From Larkinella sp. C7 (GTDB lineage Bacteria; Bacteroidota; Bacteroidia; Cytophagales; Spirosomataceae): DNA of 64,000 bases. Position 1 is the first letter of the stretch. Each line of letters opens with the position of its first letter. The notes under the pieces were generated by a model, which saw only the letters and a program-made list of their open reading frames with translations, made no database searches and was not told the origin of the DNA. The translations under genes were made by a program, and so were the position numbers. The stretch is taken from assembly GCF_006149005.1 (NCBI RefSeq), contig NZ_VBSL01000019.1, positions 1 to 64,000 of the forward strand. The letters are read 5' to 3'. Below are positions 35,720 to 44,215 of this stretch, piece after piece.

Positions 35720-38700
35720 TTAAAAACTGCCCAGATACCGGCGTTGTTTTAAAATGGGCGCCACAACGGTATTGGCCAGGTTGACCGCATCGGCGGAGGA
35801 TTTTCCCAACTCGATGCGCACCGTCACCACGGTATTCGATCGGCCGTCGGGCGTGGGTGCAAAAAAGACGTACCAGCCGTCATTCTCCTGAACGCCCTGC
35901 ACAATCCGTTCGGGCGTACCGGTTTTGCCCGCTACCCGCGCCAGGCTGATCTTGCTGCGCCCCGCCGGGTTCGATTGTTCGATCATGAATTCCTTCAATT
36001 GCCCGGCGTAATCGGAACTTCGGGCTACGGATTTGCCGGTTCCAATCGGCTGCGTTTGTCCTGCTTTGGCCACCACGTAGCGAGAGGGCTGCAAGACGCC
36101 TTTGTTGGCAATCGCTCCCGCCATCCGGCCCAGGGCTGCGGGCGTGGTACTCAGTTGCCCCTGCCCCCAGGCCAGTCCCGAAAACTCACCGCGGTACCGT
36201 CTCGGATACTGCAAACTTTGGTAGAGCTTCCGGCGAACGACAAACGAAGAATCGCGCCAGTGCTGTCGAATCTGAACGCGTTCGGCCTCGGTGTGCGTAT
36301 CCGAAAAGGAGTATCCGCCAATGTAATCGACATTCATCCCCGTGGCTAAATACAGATCAGCCAGTTCTTTATCCAGCGCCTGGTCGTTTGCCAGCCGGAT
36401 AAAATAGACGTTACTCGACCGGACAATGGCCTTCCGCATATCGACGGATTCTCCACAGGGCTCCGACTCCCGCTCACCCCGCCGGATGATCTCCTGACAC
36501 GAAATGGAATACCGAACCGCCGATGCCGACGACCCCAGTTTGTTAAAGGCCGCCATCGCCGTCAGAATTTTCGCCGTCGAACCGGGGGCCGTCGGAAAGG
36601 TCATGCCCAAATCCCGTTCTGTTACCAGATAGGGCAGTTGCAGCCGCTCCCGATCCGACAGCAGCATGGCTTCCGGGGTTTTCAGATTGGGCAAGGGGTG
36701 CATGGCCGACGCTAAAACGTCGCCCGAAGCCGCATCCAGTACCACCACCGAAAGCCGTTTGTCCCGGTATTCGGACTGGGCCAGTGACTTTTGCAACGCC
36801 ACCTGAAGATCCGCATCGACGCTCAGAAACAGATCACGGTTTTTGGATTTTCGATTCGCGACCTCCCGGCTATCGACCCCGGCCCGCAAAGCCGGTGCCA
36901 GTTCCCGGTAATCGTAAACCGACAGCGTCCGGGTTTGCTCAACTGTTGGGCTGAAGCGGTCGGCCCGGTAGCTGGTAGCCACGAGGTTGGTTTTGCGGGG
37001 ACGGCTGTTGAAACCGCGCAACTCGCTGAAGTGGGTGGCTTCCGCATAATATCCGTTGCTCTGGCCCCAGAATAGTTGCGTATTGAGATCACCCGTCCAG
37101 AAAAACAGGTGTTCGCCGAAGGGATAATACCGTTGCAGCCGCTTCTGGCTCATGGCCTTCACCTGATCCGGTTCCAGCCCGCTTTTTTTCAGCCGGGACA
37201 ATTGCCGGGTAACCCGCTCCGGCGAACTGGTGGCCAGCACCAGGCCCTTCCGGTCGTAAATAGTACCCGAAGCCAGAACGCGGGTCAGTCGTTCAATCCG
37301 GGGATTATAGCTGTAAATGGGGTCGCCGTTGCGGGTGATGACCCGGGCGGGCCGGACAATATATTCGCTCCCGCGCCAGCCCACAATCGGCAACAACCGG
37401 CCAATCAAAACCGCTACGCCCAGTAGAAAACCGGCAATACCGGCCATCAGCACCACATCGTAGTTTTTTTCCAGGTATTCACGCTGTTCGGCCTGGCCGG
37501 GCCGATGGGCCACGCTGAACACAATACCCATCGCCATGAGGTTGATGATGAGCGAAATTTTTCCGTAACTCAGAAACGGTACGCTGATTCCGGTCAGGGG
37601 CAGCAGTCCGATGGAGCCACTCGCAATGATCAGAAACTGCACCCCCGTTGCGATGGCAATCCCGGCGACCAGAAAAAAACTGAACGGCTGACCCGCCCGG
37701 CGGGCGTGCAGGAAGGTCCGGTGCAGCAGAAGACCCATCAGCAGAAATACCGCAATGACCCCTAATCCGCCCAACTCTTCCCCGATACTGGGCAGAATCA
37801 TGTCGGTGTGGGCGGCTGGCATCGCATTCGCAAAGCCTTTGCCCAGACCCTGTCCCGTCCAGCCGCCCGACGCCAGTGTCCAGAAGCTATGGGCCAGGTG
37901 ATCACCGCCGTAGACGTCGTTGTTCCAGGGACTCAGCCAGATCGCTTTGCGGTCGGCCAGACGGCTTCCTACAAAAGGCAACTGATCGCCAAAGGCAAAC
38001 ATCGCGATCACCATCAGCAGCAGAACCGGCGCTTCCGTCAGCAAAGCGGCCCAACCCAGTGCGGTTTTGGAACGGGCCTCTCCCCGCCAGAACAGATACC
38101 CCATCAGCACTGCCAGACTCAGAAGGGTGGCGATCCAGCCCGGCAAAAACCACAGAGCAATGCCGTAGCCGACTCCTGTCGCGAGTGTCAGCGGCAGGTT
38201 GCCCCGGGCAATGCTGTAGAACAGCAAAAAAGTGAAGCAGACAACCAGCGCGGGGCCCATATCGCCCAGCAGGAGGTAAAGCAGCATGAGCAAACCGGCA
38301 CCGGCCAGCGCGCCAAAACTCACCGCAAACCGCCAGCGCAAATCCGGGAGTTGCCGGATCTGTTGTTCATTCGCAGCAAAAAAACCGGCAAAAAAGACCA
38401 GCAACAGGTATTTGGTGATTTCGCTGGGTTGAAACGTCAGTCCCAGAACCGACAGGTTTACGCGGACGCCACTGCCTTCCGGCCCCGAACCGATGAACAA
38501 GGTCAGGGTCGCCAGACCGAGGGCGAGCACCAGCCACGTCCAGCCCGATAAACGCACGGAAGACCGGTTAAAAAGCGTAAACAGCCAATCAAACCGCCAG
38601 TCGGCATACAGGCGGCCGATGTTGATCTGGGATACGATGAGCAAGCCGAACAACCCAGCCGCCACGCCCTGCAAGGTTTGCCAGGCGTACAAGGTGTCCT

Positions 38701-39703
38701 GCAATGGGTCCTGAATGGCTAACAGCGTCAGCACGGAAATGCCGGTGAGCAATAAGAGAACCGACAGCAGCAGCGGATCGGGGTAAAACCGCCGGAGCAT
38801 CCAGACGCCCTGCACGGCCCAGAAAGCCCCGATAAACAGCACGACGATGACCCAGAATTGTACGGTAAAAGCCGTTGGCGTGCGAACAAGGAAAGCGTGG
38901 TCCGACTTCAGTTGTCCGTAAACGACGGAACCAATCAGCCGCAGTTGGTGGGGGCGGGCCGTAAAGGTATAGGATTGATCGCTGGTCAGTTGGCTCGTTC
39001 CCCGGCGGCTGCCGAACTCAAAACCGGGTTTCAGGGCGACGACGCTGTAGCCTAGATCCGTCGTCAGGCCGGTGAACGAAAACCGCCCCCCGGCATCGGT
39101 GCGGGCGTAGGTAAACTGGTTGGGAAGCGTGTCGGGCTGGGCGGTGGCGGGGTGGCGTTTGAGTTGCACCAGCACATTTGCCACGGGTTGTTCCGTTTCC
39201 GTAAGCACCACCTGTCCCGAAATGGTGGCAGTTCCGCTCCCCGCGCTTACGGTGGCCGGATACGGTTTTGGATTGCTCAGTTCGCGGACGTACAGGATGG
39301 AGTCGAAGCCCATTTGCTGGCGGGACAGTTGCAGGCGGTTTTGAAAATCCGCTCCGCCAATCCGGCTGCGCCACGCCACCGGCGCCCGGATCGAAAATTG
39401 TCGCTTGTTGATGGCTCCCAGGTTGTCGGGTGAGCCGTTTATGCCCAGTTTAGCCGCCAGGGAGTCGGCTACCAGCGTCCGGTCGGCCGGATCGCTGTAG
39501 TAATTACCGCTGTTGAGTAAACGCTGGATCGGGGTGGGTTTCAAACCGGGCTGCAGCGTGATGGCCTGCCCGCTGGCGAGGGCTTCTTTGGCCTGATTCA
39601 AACCGGGAAGCAGGTTGATGTACAAACGCACAAACAGCAGAAGCAGCACGACGGATGCTCCCAGTAAATACAAACGACCAGACGATACAGACGTACCTTT
39701 CAT
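35720..39703 (-). CDS. SEDS glycosyltransferase fused to class B penicillin-binding transpeptidase
   Basis: The start is the ATG at 39703, giving 1327 residues; an upstream frame would overlap the kinase gene. One helix (about 10-30) is followed by a periplasmic stretch with a carboxypeptidase-regulatory-like beta domain (about 160-245), then a FtsW/RodA-like SEDS domain (about 360-735) with QPSEITK, GDMGPALV, the acidic site AHTDMILPSIGEELG (D634) and PFLSYGKIS. A further helix (about 750-770) leads to a class B transpeptidase with STAK (S1042), SSN (1096-1098) and KTGT (1260-1263). Rod- or division-type SEDS and class B PBP are normally separate partners. Here one chain could polymerise and crosslink glycan. 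It lies between kinase and FHA genes. Confidence 0.93.
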   Translation of the reverse strand: MKGTSVSSGRLYLLGASVVLLLLFVRLYINLLPGLNQAKEALASGQAITLQPGLKPTPIQRLLNSGNYYSDPADRTLVADSLAAKLGINGSPDNLGAINKRQFSIRAPVAWRSRIGGADFQNRLQLSRQQMGFDSILYVRELSNPKPYPATVSAGSGTATISGQVVLTETEQPVANVLVQLKRHPATAQPDTLPNQFTYARTDAGGRFSFTGLTTDLGYSVVALKPGFEFGSRRGTSQLTSDQSYTFTARPHQLRLIGSVVYGQLKSDHAFLVRTPTAFTVQFWVIVVLFIGAFWAVQGVWMLRRFYPDPLLLSVLLLLTGISVLTLLAIQDPLQDTLYAWQTLQGVAAGLFGLLIVSQINIGRLYADWRFDWLFTLFNRSSVRLSGWTWLVLALGLATLTLFIGSGPEGSGVRVNLSVLGLTFQPSEITKYLLLVFFAGFFAANEQQIRQLPDLRWRFAVSFGALAGAGLLMLLYLLLGDMGPALVVCFTFLLFYSIARGNLPLTLATGVGYGIALWFLPGWIATLLSLAVLMGYLFWRGEARSKTALGWAALLTEAPVLLLMVIAMFAFGDQLPFVGSRLADRKAIWLSPWNNDVYGGDHLAHSFWTLASGGWTGQGLGKGFANAMPAAHTDMILPSIGEELGGLGVIAVFLLMGLLLHRTFLHARRAGQPFSFFLVAGIAIATGVQFLIIASGSIGLLPLTGISVPFLSYGKISLIINLMAMGIVFSVAHRPGQAEQREYLEKNYDVVLMAGIAGFLLGVAVLIGRLLPIVGWRGSEYIVRPARVITRNGDPIYSYNPRIERLTRVLASGTIYDRKGLVLATSSPERVTRQLSRLKKSGLEPDQVKAMSQKRLQRYYPFGEHLFFWTGDLNTQLFWGQSNGYYAEATHFSELRGFNSRPRKTNLVATSYRADRFSPTVEQTRTLSVYDYRELAPALRAGVDSREVANRKSKNRDLFLSVDADLQVALQKSLAQSEYRDKRLSVVVLDAASGDVLASAMHPLPNLKTPEAMLLSDRERLQLPYLVTERDLGMTFPTAPGSTAKILTAMAAFNKLGSSASAVRYSISCQEIIRRGERESEPCGESVDMRKAIVRSSNVYFIRLANDQALDKELADLYLATGMNVDYIGGYSFSDTHTEAERVQIRQHWRDSSFVVRRKLYQSLQYPRRYRGEFSGLAWGQGQLSTTPAALGRMAGAIANKGVLQPSRYVVAKAGQTQPIGTGKSVARSSDYAGQLKEFMIEQSNPAGRSKISLARVAGKTGTPERIVQGVQENDGWYVFFAPTPDGRSNTVVTVRIELGKSSADAVNLANTVVAPILKQRRYLGSF

Positions 39704-39719
39704 GCAATGGGTTGAGTAG

Positions 39720-41018
39720 TTAATTTCCCGTCTTTGTGGTGTCAACGACGGTTTTCGATGAATCCGGGGGCGATGCCGGGACGACAGGGATTTCGGGTTC
39801 CGTCGTTGTTGCCGGACTGCTGTCCGATTGGGTCGAATCGGTGGTGCTTTCGATAAAACCATCCGACGGCGTCGTTGCAGTATCCTCGACCATTTCGCCT
39901 TGTGTTTCCGACGCGTTGGAGTCGATTTCCATCCGCGTCGAATCCGGTGCCGCCGTTGTGTTGACGTTGGTTTCCCTGGCCTGGTAAGTATAAAAAACTG
40001 CCAAACCGATCAGAATAACGACCAGGATACCCAGACCGATGTACCAGCCCGTCGGGCGGTTCGCGGGTTCTTCTTCCGGCTCTTCGGGTAGTTCCAGTTG
40101 CGGCAGCGGTTCGGCGGCTACCAACGTACGCGACGACACCGGCCCCCGGCGATCGTTCGACCGGCCGACCTGCAATTGCTCCACATTGGCCTGGCCGAAC
40201 AGCAATACCAGCTCGTTGACATCACTCAGCCGTTCCGCCGGGTTTTTGGTGAGCATCCAGTCGAGGAGTGTGTTGAGGCTGGGGGGCATAAACTGCCCCG
40301 TCGGCAACACCAACGCTGGCGGGGGCGTACGCAACACCTGCCCCATAAAGGTGGCGATGCCGGCGTTATCGGCCATCGAAAAAGGCACCCGGCCCGACAG
40401 GCATTCGTACAGAACGACGCCCAGCGAATAGTAATCCGTGGATACATCCACGCCCCGGGGATTGTCAAACTGCTCGGGGGACGCGTATTCGTATGTCATC
40501 AGCGATTGCCCCGTCATGGTTTGCGACTGTTCGCGCAGCCGGGCCACGCCGAAATCCGTCAGCAAAAAATGCAGTTCACCACTGGGCAGGAGCCGGAAAA
40601 GGATGTTCTCCGGTTTCAGGTCGCGGTGGATAATGCCCTGCGGGTGAATGGCTTTGAAGGCTTCGGCCATTTGCAGACCCAGCCGGATGACCGTCGGTAT
40701 TTCCAGATGGCCTTTTTCCGCCAGGAGCGTCCGCAGGTTGCCGCCCTCAATCCATTCCATGACGATGAAGGGCATGGGCATGTCGAGTTGAACCTCCCGG
40801 ACGCGCACCACGTTCGGGTGGCGGATGTCGGTCATCAACTGCGATTCGAGCCGAAACCGCCGGAGCGTTTCGGCGTCGGTGTTGAGGGTAAAATGTTTAA
40901 TCGCCACCAGATCACCCGTTGCCAGGTGACGGGCCTTTAGAACGCGGGCGTTCGAGCGGCCCAGTTCGCCGATAATTTCATAACCCGGAAAATGCGTATT
41001 GACGCTTATGGTTGGCAT
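39720..41018 (-). CDS. Transmembrane Ser/Thr protein kinase (Hanks type), second of two
   Basis: The protein has 432 residues. The kinase domain spans 1-275 with VAIK (K41), the alpha-C glutamate E58, HRDLKPEN (131-138), DFG (155-157) and SPE (180-182). The glycine-rich loop reads LGRSNARVLKA and lacks the usual third glycine. A juxtamembrane Glu-rich segment, one helix (325-346) and a Thr/Ser/Asp-rich periplasmic tail follow; no PASTA repeats are present. It is six bases downstream of the first kinase and highly similar to it over the catalytic domain, so a tandem duplication is likely. The targets may include the FHA proteins and the SEDS-PBP gene product encoded next. Confidence 0.94.
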   Translation of the reverse strand: MPTISVNTHFPGYEIIGELGRSNARVLKARHLATGDLVAIKHFTLNTDAETLRRFRLESQLMTDIRHPNVVRVREVQLDMPMPFIVMEWIEGGNLRTLLAEKGHLEIPTVIRLGLQMAEAFKAIHPQGIIHRDLKPENILFRLLPSGELHFLLTDFGVARLREQSQTMTGQSLMTYEYASPEQFDNPRGVDVSTDYYSLGVVLYECLSGRVPFSMADNAGIATFMGQVLRTPPPALVLPTGQFMPPSLNTLLDWMLTKNPAERLSDVNELVLLFGQANVEQLQVGRSNDRRGPVSSRTLVAAEPLPQLELPEEPEEEPANRPTGWYIGLGILVVILIGLAVFYTYQARETNVNTTAAPDSTRMEIDSNASETQGEMVEDTATTPSDGFIESTTDSTQSDSSPATTTEPEIPVVPASPPDSSKTVVDTTKTGN

Positions 41019-41024
41019 GAGTTA

Positions 41025-42611
41025 TTAAAGTAACGAGTCGGTTTTGACGGGCATCGTCTGCATCAGGGAGTCCAGATTCCTGGGTAAATCATACTTTAAG
41101 ATCTTGCAACTGATTCGGATGCCCCGGTCACTGTCCGGCGCTGGCCGAACGGGGGAGGAATTGGGCTTTACATTCATAAAAAACATCTTTTCGGTTTTAT
41201 ACAGACCGCCTTTCTCCTTGAAATAACTCACCTGAACCGCCACCGCCGGAAAGGGAATGGCACTGGGATTGTTGAGTTGAATCTGCGCTTTTTTGATTCC
41301 GCCGAAGAAACCGACTTTAAAATCGAGGGGCTCTACGGTCAGGGTTTTTCCGGCCGCCAGAACCTGCGCCCGGAACTGTTCCCGTCGCCGGGCTTCTTCC
41401 GCGAGTCGCAGGCTTACCGTGTCTTCTTCTTGTTCCAGATCACCCGGCACATCCGTCCCCGCAGTCTGATTCCCTGCTGGCGTATGGGTCGTATCGTTTG
41501 GTGCCAGCACGCTGGCGATGGGTTTCGTTCCAAAACCGGTAAGAACATAATACAGCCCCGCTCCGCCCGCCAGCATCACCAGCACGAGAGCCGCCAGTTT
41601 CAAACTTTTGCCCGACGACTGGCTTTGGGGCGGTTTAATCGATTCGGGTTTGACAACGACCGGATCGGGTGAAGGAACCCTGGCTGCTTCGGGGTCTGGC
41701 TTCGCTGGATTCGGTTGCGTAACCCGGGTTGAAGGGGCGGTTTTAGGGCTGATCCGACCGGCCTGCAAATAATTCAGTTCGGCCCGTTTCAGCAACCAAG
41801 TCAGTTCGTCCGGATCATTCAGGCGTTCACTGGCTTTCTTTTTCAATAGTCCCTCCAGAAGCTCAGCGAACAGGCCCACGGTTTGGTCCTGGCTGGTCAA
41901 GGTCAGGGCTGGTGGCGCTTCGGTCAGTACTTTGTTCATGAATGTCACGATGCCCGAATCATCATCGAGTGCGAAGGGGACGCTTCCGTGCAGGCATTCA
42001 TACAGCACGACGCCCAGCGAATAATAATCCGTGGCCGTTCCGACGCCTTTCGGGTCATTGAACTGCTCGGGCGACGCATATTCGTATGTCATCAAGGATT
42101 GCCCCGTCAGCGTGCTCGATTGTTCGTGAAGCCGGGCAATTCCGAAATCCGTCAGCAAAAAATGCAGTTCACCACTCGGCAACGGGCGGAAAAGAATATT
42201 TTCCGGTTTCACATCCCGGTGAATGATGCCCTGCGGATGAATGGCCTTGAAGGCACTGGCCATTTGCAGCCCCAGCCGGATGGTGGTCGATACGTCGATG
42301 CGTTGCTGACCGGTAATGAGCTGTTTCAGGCTCCCGCCCTCAATCAGTTCCATCACGATGTAAGGCAGTTCGGCTTCCAGTTGCACCTCCCGAACCTTGA
42401 CTACGTTGGGATGGGCGATGCTGGTCATGATGGCCGATTCCCGCTGAAACCGCCGGAGCGTTTCGGCATCCGTGTTGAGCGCAAAGTGCTTGATCGCCAC
42501 CAGATCGCCCGTAGCCAGGTGACGCGCCTTGAGAATCCGGGCGTTGCTGCGTCCCAATTCACTCAGCACTTCGTAGCCGGGAAACCGTGTATCAAACCGA
42601 GTGGTAGACAT
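41025..42611 (-). CDS. Transmembrane Ser/Thr protein kinase (Hanks type), first of two
   Basis: The protein has 528 residues. Kinase motifs: VAIK (K41), HRDVKPEN (131-138), DFG (155-157) and SPE, with the same unusual glycine-rich loop LGRSNARILKA. A Pro-rich linker leads to a helix (about 335-357) and a periplasmic part of about 170 residues with a Glu/Arg coil and a beta-rich domain (LTVEPLDFKVGFFGGIKKAQ onward) resembling FxLYD-type domains. It starts on the base where the PP2C gene stops (TGATG), which indicates translational coupling of opposing enzymes. Its sensor part differs completely from that of the second kinase. Confidence 0.94.
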   Translation of the reverse strand: MSTTRFDTRFPGYEVLSELGRSNARILKARHLATGDLVAIKHFALNTDAETLRRFQRESAIMTSIAHPNVVKVREVQLEAELPYIVMELIEGGSLKQLITGQQRIDVSTTIRLGLQMASAFKAIHPQGIIHRDVKPENILFRPLPSGELHFLLTDFGIARLHEQSSTLTGQSLMTYEYASPEQFNDPKGVGTATDYYSLGVVLYECLHGSVPFALDDDSGIVTFMNKVLTEAPPALTLTSQDQTVGLFAELLEGLLKKKASERLNDPDELTWLLKRAELNYLQAGRISPKTAPSTRVTQPNPAKPDPEAARVPSPDPVVVKPESIKPPQSQSSGKSLKLAALVLVMLAGGAGLYYVLTGFGTKPIASVLAPNDTTHTPAGNQTAGTDVPGDLEQEEDTVSLRLAEEARRREQFRAQVLAAGKTLTVEPLDFKVGFFGGIKKAQIQLNNPSAIPFPAVAVQVSYFKEKGGLYKTEKMFFMNVKPNSSPVRPAPDSDRGIRISCKILKYDLPRNLDSLMQTMPVKTDSLL

Positions 42612-44062
42612 CAGCGAGGGAGTGTTTTGGATGAATCAGTCTGGTTCTGCAAGGTAACCACAATAACGGCATCGCGGAAGGTTTCCTGTCCGATAACGGC
42701 CTGAACGGGCTGGCTCACGTTGCGAAAAGAGACCTTCGACAGATGCAGTCTCGTTCCGGGACTGGTCTCAATCCCGGTCTTGAAACCGCTAATGACCAGG
42801 TTTTGAAGCGCAACCGGCCCCGAACGGGTGATCCGTAACGCGACTTGTGCCACTGCTGTATCGGCGGGAACGAAAACCGTCAGTCCGTTCGCGCCCACAA
42901 TGCTTTGCAGCGAGTCGGTGAGCAGCAGGGGTTGGGTCAGCCGAACTGTATCCACAGGCAGCGTCAGCCGGTGATCGCTGCTGCGATACGCCGTTTGCAA
43001 CAGGGAATCAAAGCGAGAAACCGCTGGCGTTAACACCTGCGTCGAGTCGACCGGGTCAGTGACCATCGGTGGATTATCGGAAACCAGCGGATCGGATTGG
43101 CTGGGACTCTGGTTTTGATACCACACCAGTCCCGCGATGGTTCCCGCCAGCACCAGCCCGATCAGAATCCAGAAACCCGTCAGGCTCCGCTTGGCCGGTT
43201 CGGTCTTCCCCGAAGTCGGCTTGGGATTATCAACCGGAGCCGGTTTTGACACGGTTTTCGACTGTAAAGTCTGGTCGGCGGGGGTAGGAACCACCGGCTG
43301 CGGGCTGGCCGGTGCCGTGTTCCGGGCCAGAACGACGGTAATGTTGTCGTTGCCGCCCTGTTTATTGGCGAGCCGAATCAACTCAGTTACCTGTTTTTCA
43401 AGGGAAAGGTTCTGGTCCAGAACGCTCCGGATTTGGGCCTGGGTAATCATGTCGGTCAGGCCATCGCTGCACAGCAGCAGCAAATCGCCCGGCAGAAAGT
43501 CCGTTTCGCCGGATTCCAGGAAGTCCGGATCATCGACCCGGTGCGCCATCGACCCCACTTCGCGCAGAATTTCGTTCCGTCGCGGGTGTTGCATGGCTTC
43601 GGCTTCCGTCAGTTCGTTGGCATCTTCCCGAACGCCCACCATCGAGTGATCGTGGGTGAGTTTTTCGAGAACGCCCCGGCGGTACCGGTACAGGCGGGTG
43701 TCGCCTACATGCACAAAATACAGTTTTTGAGTACGGCTATCGGCTACCGCCGTCGTCAATACGCAACACATCTGCGCCAGTTGGGGATTTTGCTCGCGCT
43801 GCGCATTGATCTGGTTGTTGGCAAACACGACGGCTTCGCGCAGCATCGACAGCGGATCACCGTTGGGCGTCGCCATATACTGTTCGATCGACTCCTTCGC
43901 GATGGCCGCAGCCCGGTCGCCCCCGGCATAACCGCCTACGCCGTCGATGGCGGCCAGCAACGCGCTGGATTCTGACCAGATCGTCGAGCAGATGAACGTA
44001 TCCTGGTTATTTTTTCGGCGTTGGCCTACATCGGTCTGACCGGCAATGAGAAACGGATTCAT
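42611..44062 (-). CDS. PP2C-family Ser/Thr phosphatase, membrane-anchored (PstP-like)
   Basis: The protein has 483 residues. The catalytic PPM domain (about 1-248) opens TDVGQRRKNNQDTF and has metal ligands D21, D40 in DGVGG, D200 in LCSDGLTD and the final D239 in GGNDNIT. A Pro-rich linker, one helix (about 294-315) and a periplasmic part (about 350-480) with a right-handed beta-helix look (LQNLVISGFKTGIETSPGTR) follow. Actinobacterial PstP has the same catalytic-linker-helix plan. It would reverse the marks of the kinases encoded directly downstream, with which it overlaps by one base. Confidence 0.94.
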   Translation of the reverse strand: MNPFLIAGQTDVGQRRKNNQDTFICSTIWSESSALLAAIDGVGGYAGGDRAAAIAKESIEQYMATPNGDPLSMLREAVVFANNQINAQREQNPQLAQMCCVLTTAVADSRTQKLYFVHVGDTRLYRYRRGVLEKLTHDHSMVGVREDANELTEAEAMQHPRRNEILREVGSMAHRVDDPDFLESGETDFLPGDLLLLCSDGLTDMITQAQIRSVLDQNLSLEKQVTELIRLANKQGGNDNITVVLARNTAPASPQPVVPTPADQTLQSKTVSKPAPVDNPKPTSGKTEPAKRSLTGFWILIGLVLAGTIAGLVWYQNQSPSQSDPLVSDNPPMVTDPVDSTQVLTPAVSRFDSLLQTAYRSSDHRLTLPVDTVRLTQPLLLTDSLQSIVGANGLTVFVPADTAVAQVALRITRSGPVALQNLVISGFKTGIETSPGTRLHLSKVSFRNVSQPVQAVIGQETFRDAVIVVTLQNQTDSSKTLPR

Positions 44063-44131
44063 TGAGCAAGGGAACGTGATAAAGGAAACAGTTCTACTGG
44101 ATAGAACCGCTGGCAGCGCATTCTGTTGGCT

Positions 44132-44215
44132 TTATCGGGGTAAATCCTGAAAATGCCGGACAACCAACACCAGCACAAACAGGAGCAGCAACACGACAAA
44201 CAAGGCATCAATCAT
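44132..44215 (-). CDS. 27-residue single-helix membrane peptide
   Basis: A small frame reads MIDALFVVLLLLFVLVLVVR followed by HFQDLPR and TAA (44134-44132). The start ATG (44215-44213) overlaps the end of the FHA-like gene, whose TGA is at 44210-44208, so translation would be coupled. The hydrophobic part (residues 4-19) suits one membrane helix, and the tail is short and polar. It lies 69 bp ahead of the PP2C gene in the same operon. No family is recognised. Small membrane peptides often tune membrane kinases or SEDS-PBP complexes; that role is inference from location only. Confidence 0.65.
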   Translation of the reverse strand: MIDALFVVLLLLFVLVLVVRHFQDLPR

